Source: Limnephilus marmoratus (Eukaryota > Arthropoda > Insecta > Trichoptera > Limnephilidae). From it: a stretch of 64,000 nt of DNA. The stretch covers positions 40,953,460 through 41,017,459 of the forward strand of contig OU862913.1 in the NCBI GenBank assembly GCA_917880885.1. Direction: 5' to 3'. The notes under the pieces were generated by a model that saw only the letters and a program-made list of their open reading frames with translations, was not told the origin of the DNA and searched no databases. The position numbers and the translations under genes are program-made. Below are positions 1 to 9,892 of this stretch, piece after piece (position 1 is the stretch's first letter; every line of letters starts with the position of its first letter).

Positions 1-327
1 TGACGGGTGACAGTTCACAAAATTTCATGCTGAGTTGCCAGACGTGAAATAAGTCCCCGTTGAACGTTAGGGAAAATTGCGTTATTCCACAGGCAACATC
101 TACAGTAATTGGATTGACGGCGCAGCTTATGGGTTTTTCGCTTGTTGTTAAGGTTCTGCTTCGCAATAATAAAAGGGATTCGAATTATTGACAAGGGAGA
201 AGTTTTACTAAAATAATTCTAGTCATCTCCCGATTTCTTCAAATTTTTTCCGTTTTCTCCCGATTTCTACCGATTTTTAGGCGAAATTTCTCCCGATTTT
301 GAAGTTTTGGTTTCGGTAACACTGCTA
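1..327. other. left flank, no gene seen
   Basis: AT-rich flank before the segmental duplication. Between about 225 and 310 a CCCGATTT-like word recurs several times, giving a weak local repeat. I see no open reading frame, RNA gene or transposon end here. Confidence 0.5.
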
Positions 328-559
328 GTAGGGATTGGTTTATTTATGGACGGTAGTAACCATAGCAATAGTAACTAACCCATTGCTTAGTGCTTCGATG
401 CACAATACTAATTTGCTCCGTTTTTTGTATTAATTGAACCATATTTGTTTCACATTTATGCAGTTTTGGGTAACTTCTGTAACTATCATAATTCTACCCC
501 GAAGTTAATGACATTATTGCATTCAACTTTTCTAGTGACGTTTCTTCAACACATTGGAG

Positions 560-581
560 TTTACAGCCGCGCTTCTTGTAC
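560..581 (+). promoter_or_regulatory. candidate 5' UTR exon end / splice donor, gene A
   Basis: A GTAAGT donor at 582-587 follows a block conserved in copy B (donor at 31294). The first coding exon at 3071 begins after a TTTTCAG acceptor, so an upstream non-coding exon must exist if the gene is spliced as drawn. This conserved donor is the best candidate I see. No TATA box or transcript evidence supports it. Confidence 0.25.
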
Positions 582-1283
582 GTAAGTAGGTTTACGTCAC
601 ATTGTGGCCAAATATTGGGGTTAGACGTTTCTGTTTGAACACATTTTTTGTCGTTCAACTAAAATTGAATGGTCTGAACCTGCCATAAGCCTCTTTTATG
701 TTAAGCAATCCAACAACAACCAGGTTAACACGCGACAGACGAGACTTCATGGGGTTGTTTGAAGTCAACATTACATTTGATTTCCTAAGTCCTCACCTGG
801 GTGGACTCTATTTTGTCGTTTAATTGATAAAGCGGCTGTGAGATATTTTATACTTCAATCGTCATTATTAAGATTTTTTTCTACTCGCCGTATTTGTTGC
901 TTTATATTTCCAGTTTTAAAATATAATTCTTTTGTGTTTCTCGATCAATTGATTGATTCAAATAAACGTCATAAGCTATCAGCGAACGAACGAATTTCTT
1001 TATAATTTTTATGCTTATATATACTTGAATGAACTAGATAGAAAAAGTCGAAAGGTGGGAATAGTCATGAATACTATGAAGCAGGATCAATAACAATCTG
1101 ATCAACTATGTGGATGAATATGCATACCTAAGTCAAATAATTTGTCCTTTAGACTTAACCACAAAAGAAGTAAACTTATTAGAAATGCTTGGAAACAATA
1201 TTGGGGTTTGAAAGAAATAATGAAAAACAGTGAAACCAGGATAGCTATCAAACGGAAACTTTTTTATTTCGGCATGCTTCCTG

Positions 1284-2152
1284 TTTATTTGTTTATTTGT
1301 TTGTTTACGCCTTGATGGCTTTTACATATAAAATAAATTGTACAGGAGCATTATAACAAATATGCAGTATCATAAGTATATAGTACATAAAATGATAAAC
1401 AGAACTAGAAAGATATAAGTAGGCCTAACATAAGTAGGTATCAGTAATTGTTTACAAAGGAGTTCAACCAGCGGATCGTATTTGGGCTCACGCTACATTA
1501 GATTCAATAATTATTGTCACAATATCACACAAAGTGTGATTCCAAATATACTCGAAGCATACCGGTATTGCAGTGGTGTAAAACATTTTTAACAATTAAT
1601 ATAAAAGTAGGTAATTTTCTTGCTATCATAAATGTACGTATGTTTGTTATTATTATGAAAAAGAAAAAATAAAAGGTACACAGTAATTACATATATAAAT
1701 AAGTAAGTAGGTACTATGAATGTAGTTATCATGAATGTAGTTACAGAGCAGTGGGTATTAAGTTTGTTACTGTTCACAATGTGAAACATTTAAGAATTTT
1801 TACGTTAGTTTGTTATTATCAGGAAAAAAATAAAATAAAAGGTACACAGCAATTACATATATGTATAAAGAAGTAAGTAGGTACTATAAAAGTAGTTACA
1901 GAGCAATGGGTATTAAATTTGTTACTGTTAACAATCTGGAACATTTAAGGATTTTTGCATCTGCATACATACACGCTTTTTGAAAGAAGCGATGTTTTTA
2001 TAAAAAAATATATCGACAGAGCAAGTTTCATTCCCCACACGATGCAATCTCTGAAGACAAGAGTTAAACATAAAGTTAGTGCGAGAAGCAACTACGTTAA
2101 ATGGAGCATGGAGTCTGGTGTTGTAATTGTTAGGTACTTGATAATTTTCCTG
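1284..2152 (-). mobile_element. 5'-truncated LINE 3' end, private to copy A
   Basis: Absent from copy B, where the sequence runs uninterrupted near 34645. It is bounded by a TTCCTG duplication (1278-1283 and 2147-2152). The left end reads as the reverse complement of a LINE tail (TAAA/CAAA repeats after a GTAAAAGCC word), so the element lies on the minus strand. The right part, read on minus, encodes a LINE C-terminal segment with NYNTR and SFKKRV-like words. Confidence 0.75.
1640..1960. repeat. two tandem ~160-bp units inside the LINE
   Basis: The stretch with GGTACACAG, TACATATAT, AGTAAGTAGGTACTAT and GAGCARTGGGTATTAA occurs at about 1640-1803 and again at about 1805-1960 with roughly 85-90% identity by eye. 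It is a local tandem duplication in the LINE 3' untranslated region. Confidence 0.75.
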
Positions 2153-2868
2153 TACTTACTTATGGTTGCCAAACTTGGGCACTCACAAAAATTCGCAATA
2201 AGAAGCTCGAAACATGTCAAAACTCCATGGAAAGAAGTATGATAGGGAAAAGACTATCCGATAGAATAAAAAATTCAACCATGCAATACAATGGTTTAGT
2301 GTATATATGTTTATGGTTAATATGCTGTTATGTTGTATGTTGTTGCCACGCTGACGCGTTTAGGATTATTTCATGTATTGTTTTAACTAATCTGTGGAAC
2401 TAATCTCCTGCTGAAAAGCTACTTGCAGTAGCTTAGCGGGTATAAATTTCCATTGGATGTAACTTTTATACAATATTAAATAAAAAATTTAAAAATTAAG
2501 AAACGAACAACAACAAAAGATGTTATAAAAAATTAAAATAGCTGAAGTGGAAGTGGTCAGGCCACACAATCAGAGGAAGTGAAAATGGTCAAAATTAGTC
2601 ATGAATTGGTTCACAAGTGACAAAAAGAGAAGACGTGGTAGATCATTTCGACGACATCAAATAGCACGTGGTGTACATGAACAAGAGTTGCTGATGATAG
2701 AGAGAAATGTCGACAGTTGGAGGAGGCCTTTGTCAACTAGTGACATACATACAGGGAGTGGATGCACGATAAATGTTATATTATTATAAATAATGTAATC
2801 TAATTTACTCTCTGAATGAAGGCTGTTATTATTATTATTATTTATATATTATTATTATTATTACCTAT

Positions 2869-3070
2869 ACACTTATACGACAATCCAGGGCAAAACGGTT
2901 TTTTCATCCACCTTGATATTTGGTGATCAAGGTTTAATAACCATCCATGATTATTAAATTTATTTATTCCAGATCACTTCTTAAGGCATTGAATGTTTTA
3001 GATAACTTAAAGCTCTATTATAATCACTCATAAAAAGAAAGGTTTTGTTACAGGTCTAATTTGTTTTCAG
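2869..3070. other. intron upstream of gene A exon 1
   Basis: Non-coding sequence conserved in copy B (35873-36068), ending in the TTGTTTTCAG acceptor of the first coding exon. No other feature seen. Confidence 0.5.
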
Positions 3071-3265
3071 CTGGGACCAATTTACCATTTTTATTTTAAA
3101 CTGGAGCGCTATCACAGAAGGCCATGGATCTTTCCGATCCAGAGAGTGTTTCCATTAAAGTGGAACCAGGGTCCCAGGAAGAGGAAAGAGGTGAAATGCC
3201 ATATACGGATGTAGATATCTACCTCCCGGATGTGAAGGAGGAATGTTTGCAGTATGCGGCAGTCG
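3071..3265 (+). CDS. gene A exon 1 (N-terminal acidic module 1)
   Basis: The acceptor AG is at 3069-3070, the ATG at 3124, and a consensus GTAAG donor follows at 3266. The coding part is 142 nt (47 codons plus one base), giving a phase-1 intron that matches the exon 2 acceptor. It encodes MDLSDPESVSIKVEPGSQ and later DVDIYLPDVKEEC. Two psi-K-x-E sites (IKVE, VKEE) lie 26 residues apart. The near-identical exon at 36122-36263 has the same borders. Confidence 0.75.
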
Positions 3266-3368
3266 GTAAGTTGCATTTCAATAGTAAGAAAATGTTGATT
3301 TCAGATGTTCGGAATTTATGTTTTGCAATGTTTTTCGCATACGGTCATATTGTATGTTTTCAGTTGAT

Positions 3369-3440
3369 GGCCGGTGAAGTCCAGCGGTAAGGCTCTTGAC
3401 TAGCACTCCGAAGGTCGCGGGATCGAATCCCGGCGTGGCA
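3369..3440 (+). repeat. tRNA-derived SINE head (copy A)
   Basis: The sequence has an A-box-like GTGAAGTCCAGCGG and a B-box GGATCGAATCC with a CGGG/CCCG T-stem, so it is tRNA-like. The SINE body (about 340 bp, with CCCCAATTGGGGATGCC) resumes at 4090 and runs to about 4400 after a 638-bp insertion. Intact relatives are at 36367-36785 and, inverted, at 30250-30656. The acceptor stem is not convincing for a functional tRNA. Confidence 0.75.
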
Positions 3441-3526
3441 TATAAAATTTTAACAATTATTATAAGCAATAATTATCAGCCTGAAACACTCATCCACCTT
3501 GAAAAATCTTCCGAGAAAAGATACAT

Positions 3527-3598
3527 GACGCCAACGGGACATGAACCCGTGTCGTTCTCATTGCCGGTCAGCTGCTCTCCCAATTGAGCTATGGCGGC
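3527..3598 (-). tRNA. tRNA-like sequence, probably tRNA-derived repeat
   Basis: On the minus strand 72 nt begin GCCGCCATAGCTCAATTGGG. The D-arm (GCTC/GAGC) and T-arm (ACGGG/CCCGT, 7-nt loop) are perfect, and the acceptor stem pairs 6 of 7. The A-box and B-box-like GGTTCATGTCC are present. The anticodon stem does not pair well, so a working tRNA is doubtful. It sits inside the 3452-4089 insertion, which favours a repeat-borne tRNA relic. Confidence 0.4.
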
Positions 3599-3810
3599 TT
3601 ATCTTATACCCGCCAAATGATTCAATATATACTAGTGTTTCATTCAACAATTACTGCTTATTATATTTTTTCCACCTGAAAACAACCAACTTTATTTTCG
3701 CGAGAGAGATATTGTTAGTGTTAAATCCCTCGCTAGGTGGCGTCGAGACCAATTATGTCTTCATTTATTGGGGAAATACTTAAACTTGTCAAATATTAAT
3801 TATTATGTTT

Positions 3811-4067
3811 AATTGTTAAACTAACGTTTAAGACAAGATTTTTATGCATAGCACAAAGGTTAACAATTATTATAAGCAATAATTATCAGCCTGAAACACT
3901 CATCCACCTTGAAAAATCTTCCGAAAAAAGATTTTTCAAGGTGGATGAGTGTTTCAGGCTAATAATTATTGCGGATGAGTGTTTCAGGCTAATAATTATT
4001 GCTTATAATAATTGTTACCCTTTGTGCTTTGCATAAAAATCTTGTCTTAAACGTTAGTTTAACAATT
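3811..4067. repeat. near-perfect palindrome with ~115-bp arms
   Basis: The left arm (3811-3924) reads GTTTAATTGTTAAACTAACG and continues through AGCCTGAAACACTCATCC. The right arm (3925-4067) is its reverse complement with almost no loop. The right arm contains an extra 30-bp direct duplication of the GATGAGTGTTTCAGGCTAAT stretch (about 3944-3972 and 3974-4002). This could extrude a cruciform. Confidence 0.85.
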
Positions 4068-4399
4068 AAAAATAATAATATAAAATTTTATTTGAATAAT
4101 TTGTGTTATTTCACAATTTGTTCATTTAAAATAATATATAGTATATTTGCGGCACGTTCCAAAGTGGAAGATACGCCCTGTTGTAAGACCATCATTCAGA
4201 ATTGAAACGTTGCTTGAAATGGCGTTAACCATGCTTGGTGACCAGATCTGAATAGCCAGGTACTTCCCCACCCCCCTCTTCCCATCTCCTTCCCTTCCCC
4301 ATTACCTTCAGCCTGACAAAATACCCCAATTGGGGATGCCACAGTCCCACTGGCTCCAGAGGGGAGCAGTTGGGGCTCGTGTGCGGTATTTATGTAAAA

Positions 4400-4650
4400 A
4401 AATATATATGTATACATGTACTAAGACTCTCCTACTTATATTTCTCAAAAAAGTTATCGATCCCCCAAGTAAATGTCGCATCTTATTTGGGACATGATGT
4501 ATTTCGATACATTAAAATTGTTATCCCATTCACAATAAACTACCAAAACTCCGTTCTGAAGGTTCACAAAAGTAAATGGTATTTTCTTCCTAAATAGTCA
4601 TTCCCTGCAGCGAACACCTTAGGTCTTCCTTATTTCTAAAGTTAACCTTA
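4400..4650. other. intron 1 of gene A, conserved non-coding
   Basis: Matches copy B 36785-36950, allowing for small indels. No gene or repeat boundary beyond the SINE end is visible. Confidence 0.5.
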
Positions 4651-6077
4651 AATAAGGCGGCCAAATTTGTAAAATATCAATGCGGGACACAGTGGCGTGC
4701 GGCGTCGACGGAGGGGGGTATGTTACAAAATTTCTCTCTCGGAAATTGAAAAATTGACTTAGATAAACTACAATCACAACATGAAAATGGTTTCTCTTTG
4801 ATTCTGGCAGCACATACATAATCTGCAACTAGAATTTTATGACTGCACTTCAAATAAGAGAAATGTGTCATCATATGAATCCACAACACAAACTTTACAA
4901 TCTGAACACAAAACTGGTTTAAATTAAATCTGTATGCGGCGTATTAAAACTACACTCAGTACATAGTTCCAGTGGTGTAGCTAGGCAAGGGTGGCACCCG
5001 GGGCGGATAACGTGGTGTTAACCCCCCCCCCCCCAAATTTTTCGACTTCACAAATGTGTAAAAAATTGGTCTGTTCTGGGGGAGGGGCGGGTTGGCTAGA
5101 AAATTTCAAAAATAGGCTATTTTTGTCTGTAAAGAGACCGTCAGGCACGAAAATAACACCGTATTCTTTTTTTGTGACAATTTCCTTCGTATTTTTTTTC
5201 CATGTTGGGTGTTACCTCCCGTCGGGTGTATTGTCACCCCGCCGTCGGGTGGCACCCGGGGCGATCCATTCCCTTCGCTAAACTTCTGCATAGTCCGCAA
5301 CAATTTTATACCTGCACTTCGAAAAAGATAATGTTTTCCTTCGAAATATGTCATCAGATGAATCCAGTTAAAATTTTACATTGTGAACACAAAACTGGTT
5401 TAAATTAAATTTGTGTGTGGCGCATTAAACTATACACATTTACATATCGCAACTAAACATTACACTTAGAAAATGAAAATGGTTACTCTATGATTCTGGC
5501 AGCACATACAACTGCAACTAGAATTTTATAACTGCACTTCGAATAAGAAAATGTTTTCCGGCGAAATATGTCATCAGATGAATCCAACTGGAATTTAACA
5601 TTCTGAACACAAAAAAAAAAGTTATTTATAATTAAGAATATCTGTATGCGACGCATTAAAACTATACTCAAAACATGAAGATACACACTTTTGCAAGAAA
5701 GGAAATTCTTTTTGAAATTCAGTGAATTACAACTCGCTTTTTCGCGGTCGGCGGCATGGTCAACAAATTATTTGATTTGATTTAAATGACAAATACGCGT
5801 TATCAATGTCACGGGTTGCACTTATTCAATAATACACTGGCGCTCTTTGGCTTACCTAAATAAAACAATCACTAGATCGATATCTTCGAGCCTTTTCTAG
5901 AGACAAATATTATCATCAACTTAACCACCAGGAAATGGTTAAAATAGACTAAACATAGAGAAAGTTAATTTATCTACCATAGACAATATTACAAAAATAC
6001 AGGAAGGAATGCGGGCCGTTTTAGACGATTTGCGGGACTATTTCATTAAATATTTCAATGCGGGACGGTTGGCCGCC
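4651..6077. mobile_element. DNA transposon with GGCGGCC ends carrying finger-derived repeats
   Basis: Copy B has the empty site near 36950. The element is bracketed by TTAACCTTA at 4642-4650 and 6078-6086, an 8-9-bp TSD. The ends share AAGGCGGCCAA in inverted orientation. Inside are three ~140-200-bp repeats (about 4795-4935, 5283-5430, 5493-5665). Read on the minus strand they keep zinc-finger wording such as RIKEKPFSCCDC and KCSYKI, although stops abound. A hAT-like MITE lies at 4970-5288. Related copies are at 28207-28835 (inverted), 18608-18722 and 52873-53110. The 8-9-bp TSD fits hAT or Mutator; I cannot choose. Confidence 0.7.
4970..5288. mobile_element. hAT-like MITE
   Basis: Begins CAGTGGTGTAGCTAGGCAAG and ends in a degenerate inverted copy (CTTCGCTAAACTTCTG). 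The flanks are CATAGTTC (4962-4969) and CATAGTCC (5289-5296), an 8-bp TSD with one mismatch. An inner GGTGGCACCCGGGGCG word occurs near both ends, in direct orientation here. CAG..CTG ends and an 8-bp TSD are hAT hallmarks. The inverted relative at 28469-28652 sits at the same site of the host repeat. Confidence 0.75.
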
Positions 6078-6286
6078 TTAACCTTATAGTCTCTTAACTA
6101 AATTACCGCACGTACAAGATTCTTAAAGGTATTTGTGTCGTCAATATTAAATTTAATTTTTTTAAAATTAAATCAATATTACTCCTCAAAGTACCATCTC
6201 GGGAAAGACGATAATTTAACGTAATTTGGATTGTTTAACTCTGTTTTTCATCGCATATACTTACCTATTGTTTTTTGTTTCTACAG

Positions 6287-6439
6287 GTAGCAGTTATATG
6301 GAGACCGTTCCCATCAAGGCAGAACCAAGTCCTCGAGAAGAAGTTAAAGGGGTAATTACTTATACGGAAATGGACATAGATCACTCAGATGTTAAAAAGG
6401 AATGCTCAGAGCTCCCTGAAAGATTTTCCCAAATAGCAG
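6287..6439 (+). CDS. gene A exon 2 (N-terminal acidic module 2)
   Basis: A TTTCTACAG acceptor precedes 6287 and a GTAAAT donor follows 6439; 153 nt, phase 1 at both ends. Spliced to exon 1 it reads GSSYMETVPIKAEPSPREE and then TEMDIDHSDVKKEC. The layout IKxEP, EE, YT, DI, DVKxEC repeats that of exon 1, so the two exons look like duplicates of one module. It is a symmetric exon, so it can be skipped or duplicated without a frameshift. Confidence 0.75.
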
Positions 6440-6952
6440 GTAAATTGAATTTTCGTTTTTTCAGTCAGAATACCTTTTTGTGTTCGGGGGACATGTGAAA
6501 GTTTGAAATATTACCCGCGGGCATCACATAGATTTCAAGCGCAGGGGGGTTGAGAAATGACAGACGCTAGGTGTACAAATATTTATAACTGATCTCTGAA
6601 AGCGAGATTGGTTCCCTATGAATTTCTTTTTGAATTTTTACTTTGCGTTTGGAACCAAACTCAGAATTATAATAAATAATTGTTTTGCATACACGTCCAC
6701 AAGTTTAAATAATCGTTACATACGGAACAGTGAATTTCTCAGAATTTCGCAGCATTTGTTGTGTAACTTAAATTGAAAAATGCAAATGGCTGCTTTCAGC
6801 AGGCTACACCAAAAGTGCTCCCGGGCCGCAGTTTCTCCACCCCTGCTTGAAGTAAACAATTCATTCTCTGCTAATCTTAGCTTTTTTTGCTATTTCACGG
6901 TCCCTACTTACACTCATATATCTTAATCGGTTTTATGCTTCCGATTTTTCAG
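6440..6952. other. intron 2 of gene A
   Basis: Aligns with the two ends of gene B intron 2. In gene B this intron carries the 7.5-kb LINE nest at a point equivalent to about 6755. Here the site is empty, and 513 bp is therefore close to the ancestral length. It ends in CCGATTTTTCAG. Confidence 0.65.
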
Positions 6953-7066
6953 AAGGATTCCCGAAGAATCCTGGGGAAAAAAGGTTCTCTTGCCTTCATT
7001 GTGACTATACCTGCTCACGTAAGTCGACGTCAGAAATCCACCTGCGCAACTATACTAAGGGAAAAA

Positions 7067-7190
7067 CTTTTTCGTGTTCCGATTGCCACAATTCATGTTC
7101 TAGAACACAAGATTTAAAAAGAAACGTGCTTTTTCGTGTTCCGATTGCCACAATTCATGTTCTAGAACACAAGATTTAAAAAGAAACGTG
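7067..7190 (+). repeat. 62-bp tandem duplication in finger exon
   Basis: Two identical consecutive 62-bp units (7067-7128 and 7129-7190) cover half a finger (SCSDCHNSCSRTQDLKRN). Because 62 is not a multiple of 3, the frame is lost. Removing one unit would put the upstream exon and the 7188-9065 frame in register. Identity between units is complete by eye, so the event is recent. Gene B has a single copy. Confidence 0.9.
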
Positions 7191-9065
7191 CTTAGTAAAA
7201 AAAAACCTTTTTTATGTCCCGACTGCAATTATTCAAGTACTTCCAAGCGAAATTTAAAAGTACATATGTTTACGCACACTGGAGAAAAACCTTTTTCGTG
7301 TCCCGATTGCAATTATTCGTGTTCTACAATGCAACTTTTAAAAAGGCACACGTTTACCCACAGTGGAGAAAAACCTTTTTCGTGTTCCGATTGCCACTAT
7401 TCATGTTCTAGAAAGCATGCTTTAAAGACACACATGCTTACGCACAGTAAAGAAAAACCTTTTTTATGTCCTGACTGCAAATATTCATGTTCTAGAAAGC
7501 AAAATTTAAAACTACATATGTTTACGCACACTGGAGAAAAACCTTTTTCGTGTCCCGACTGCAATTATTCGTGTTCTACAAAGCAAATGTTAAAAAGGCA
7601 CACGTTTACTCACAGTGGAGAAAAACCTTTTTCATGTTCCGATTGCCACTATTCATGTTCTAGAAAGCATGATTTAAAGACACACATGCTTAGGCACATT
7701 AAAGAAAAACCTTTTTTATGTCCCGACTGCAATTATTCATGTATTACAACGCAACATTTAAAAGTGCACGTGTTAACGCACAGTGGTGAAAAACCTTTTT
7801 CGTGTCCCAGCTGCAACTATTCATGTACTACAAAGCAAAGTTTAAAAGGGCACATGTTTACCCATAGTGGAGAAAAACCTTTTTCGTGTACCGATTGCCA
7901 CTATTCATGTTCTAGAAAGCAAGATTTAAAGACACACATACTTAGGCACAGTAATGAAAAACCTTTTTCATGTCCCAACTGCAATTATTCATGTACTACG
8001 AAGCAACAGTTCAAAGTACACATGTTTACGCATAGTGAAGAAAAACCTTTTTCATGTCTCAACTGCAATTATTCAAGTTCTACAAAGCAACATTTAAAAT
8101 TGCACATGTTTACCCACAGTGGAGAAAAACCTTTTTCGTGTTCCGATTGCCACTATTCATGTTCTAGAAAGCAATATTTAAAGACACACATGTTAACCCA
8201 CAGTGCAGAAAAACCTTTTTCGTGTCCCAGCTGCAATTATTCATTTTCTACAAAGCAAAATTTAAAATGGCACATGTTTACCCATAGTGGAGAAAAACCT
8301 TTTTCGTGTTCCGATTGCCACTATTCATGTTCTAGAAAGCAAGATTTAAAGACACACATGCTTACGCACAGTAAAGATAAACCTTTTTTATGTCCTGACT
8401 GCAATTATTCATGTAGAACAAAGCAACATTTAAAAGTACACTTTTTTACGCACAGTGGTAAAAAACCTTTTTCGTGTCCCAGCTGCATTTATTCATTTTC
8501 TACAATGCAAAATTTAAAAGGGCACATGTTTACCCATAGTCGAGAAAAACCTTTTTCGTGTTCCTATTGCCACCATTCATGTTCTAGAACACACGATTTA
8601 AAGAAACACATGCTTACGCACAGTAAAGAAAAACCTTTTTCATGTCCCGACTGCAATTATTCATGTTCTACAAAGCAACATTTAAAAGTTCACATGTTAA
8701 CGCATAGTGGAGAAAAACCTTTTTCGTGTCCCAACTGCAATTATTCATGTACTACAAAGCAAAGTTTAAAATGGCACATGTTTACTCACAGTAGAGAAAA
8801 ACCTTTTTCGTGTTCCGATTGCCACTATTCATGTTCTAGAACACAAGATATAAAGAGACACATGCTTACGCACAGTAAAAAAAAAACCTTTTTCATGTCC
8901 CAACTACATTTATTCATGTTCTACAAAGGAACTTTTAAAAGGGCACATGATTACACACAGTGGAGAGAAACCTTTTTCATGTTCCGACTGAATCAGTGTT
9001 CCAAAACCAATTCCTTGTATAACTATCCAACTTCGGTAAAGTTTTCCTTGCCAAGACAGATGTGA
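7188..9065 (+). CDS. 20-finger C2H2 open frame of gene A exon 3
   Basis: The open frame encodes 20 consecutive C-x2-C-x12-H-x3-H fingers joined by (S/T)(G/K)EKPF linkers, then a frameshifted tail. The position usually held by Phe in the finger core is often Cys (CNYSC, CHYSC). Fingers of SDCHYSCSRK type occupy places 3, 6, 9, 12, 14, 17 and 20. This shows growth by a three-finger, 252-bp unit with one finger lost between 12 and 14. The first codon here is GTG inside the array, so this is not a natural start. The array was originally joined to the finger at about 6990-7060. Confidence 0.8.
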   Translation: MLSKKKPFLCPDCNYSSTSKRNLKVHMFTHTGEKPFSCPDCNYSCSTMQLLKRHTFTHSGEKPFSCSDCHYSCSRKHALKTHMLTHSKEKPFLCPDCKYSCSRKQNLKLHMFTHTGEKPFSCPDCNYSCSTKQMLKRHTFTHSGEKPFSCSDCHYSCSRKHDLKTHMLRHIKEKPFLCPDCNYSCITTQHLKVHVLTHSGEKPFSCPSCNYSCTTKQSLKGHMFTHSGEKPFSCTDCHYSCSRKQDLKTHILRHSNEKPFSCPNCNYSCTTKQQFKVHMFTHSEEKPFSCLNCNYSSSTKQHLKLHMFTHSGEKPFSCSDCHYSCSRKQYLKTHMLTHSAEKPFSCPSCNYSFSTKQNLKWHMFTHSGEKPFSCSDCHYSCSRKQDLKTHMLTHSKDKPFLCPDCNYSCRTKQHLKVHFFTHSGKKPFSCPSCIYSFSTMQNLKGHMFTHSREKPFSCSYCHHSCSRTHDLKKHMLTHSKEKPFSCPDCNYSCSTKQHLKVHMLTHSGEKPFSCPNCNYSCTTKQSLKWHMFTHSREKPFSCSDCHYSCSRTQDIKRHMLTHSKKKTFFMSQLHLFMFYKGTFKRAHDYTQWRETFFMFRLNQCSKTNSLYNYPTSVKFSLPRQM

Positions 9066-9343
9066 ACTCATTAACAGAATAACTTTAAACTATTTTACTC
9101 TCGGTAATAGAGATCTGACGTTACACCAGGCAATTTTCGTTATGAAAACTAAAATTGGCGGAAGCTATTGAATCTCTAGAATTAATTCTGAATCTTATAA
9201 AGCTTTTTTCCTTCTTTTGTTGGCTTGAATAATGTTTATTTTTAGAATAATTTCTTGAAGATAATCATTATGAATTTAATATTTCATCATTGAAGCGGAA
9301 AATAATATTATTCAATCTAAATTTAACAGAAATAAAAAGGTAA
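9066..9343. other. 3' flank of gene A
   Basis: Matches 49690-49995 downstream of gene B. It contains a poly(A)-signal-like AATAAA at 9331-9336 (49986 in copy B). No other feature seen. Confidence 0.5.
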
Positions 9344-9418
9344 CGGTCGAAACTAAGGATCGAACCTAGGACCACTGTCTTCAAGAGACAACACTCTACA
9401 TCAGGGCTACTGACACCG
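9344..9418 (-). repeat. tRNA-like SINE fragment
   Basis: Read on minus, a tRNA-like stretch has TAGCCCTGATGTAGAGTG (A-box-like), a GTCTCTTGAAGAC anticodon-like hairpin and a GGTTCGATCC B-box. Copy B keeps only the T-arm half; about 55 bp are missing there between CTGTCT direct repeats. This is probably SINE-derived and not a working tRNA. Confidence 0.5.
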
Positions 9419-9892
9419 GATAATTTTCTGTCTTTTTATATTTATTATTCCAATAAGTAAGCAGCCTGCACGTTATCAATCGCTCCAAACAAAAGTCTAA
9501 AAAACATAGTGAAAAACCTGTGAAACAACTAAATGATTTATCGGTGTTTTACCGTAGATCAATACAGTGAAACATCCTATTTACCTATCATTTTTTGGTG
9601 CAATCAAGGGATAAAAAGAACAATTTAAATAAAGTGACAGTTGTACGCCATTGCCTCAATGTTTATCCGTGAATTTAAATATCTATAACTTCCCTGTATA
9701 TAAATTACCTGGCGATAAATAATTTTATAATCACAAAGTGTTCACAATTTGGATTCGTGTGATAGTTTCAAATAAACATTATTAATTATTGCAAAAGTTA
9801 TCTTACAATCATTAAAAACAACAATAAAATATTCTTCTAATCCGCTGGTACCCGGTTCCAATATATTCATTTAAATCGACGTTGCTACCCAA

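Larger units (their letters stand above)
1015..2868 (+). pseudogene. RTE-like LINE 3' relic (copy A)
   Basis: Broken reverse-transcriptase C-terminal coding sequence. Reading across frames gives NEYAYLGQIIC-like, AWKQYWGLKEIMKNSETR, YGCQTWAL and KLKWKWSGHTIRG stretches, which are typical of the thumb and C-terminus of RTE-type LINE ORF2 in insects. Several stops and frameshifts show it is dead. It ends in an (ATT)n tail at about 2828-2868. The same relic is present at 34345-35872, so it was in the segment before it duplicated. It is interrupted by a younger LINE at 1284-2152. Confidence 0.7.
3452..4089. mobile_element. insertion inside the SINE, containing a large palindrome
   Basis: The SINE at 36367 has no such insert. 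It is flanked by a direct repeat TATAAAATTTT (3441-3451 and 4079-4089; 12 bp counting one more base). The element begins AACAATTATTATAAGCAATA. The same block recurs at 3861 and, inverted, from 3926. Its right half is a near-perfect inverted repeat of about 115-bp arms. The long TSD suggests a retroposed origin; the family is unknown. Confidence 0.7.
3124..9065 (+). pseudogene. C2H2 zinc-finger gene A, frameshifted paralogue
   Basis: Three-exon gene: 3124-3265, 6287-6439 and 6953 to about 9065. All junctions are phase 1 with GT..AG borders, as in genes B and C. The products are polyfinger nuclear proteins presumed to bind DNA. Exon 3 begins with one standard finger (CLHCDYTCSRKSTSEIH). A 62-bp tandem duplication (7067-7128 / 7129-7190) then shifts the frame, and translation from exon 1 stops at about 7178. 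The remaining frame, from 7188, is open for 20 complete C-x2-C-x12-H-x3-H fingers. An extra A in a run at about 8873-8882 shifts the frame again, and the downstream fingers end at a TGA. An AATAAA lies at 9331. It could still make a truncated or internally started protein, but I call it a pseudogene. Sequencing errors cannot be excluded. Confidence 0.75.

Noticed and set aside
3527..3598. Functional tRNA gene on minus
   Set aside because: The anticodon stem does not pair and it lies in a repeat insertion, so I list it only as tRNA-like.
7214..7411. Second frame (SRLQLFKYFQAKFKSTYVYA)
   Set aside because: Out-of-frame reading of the same fingers.
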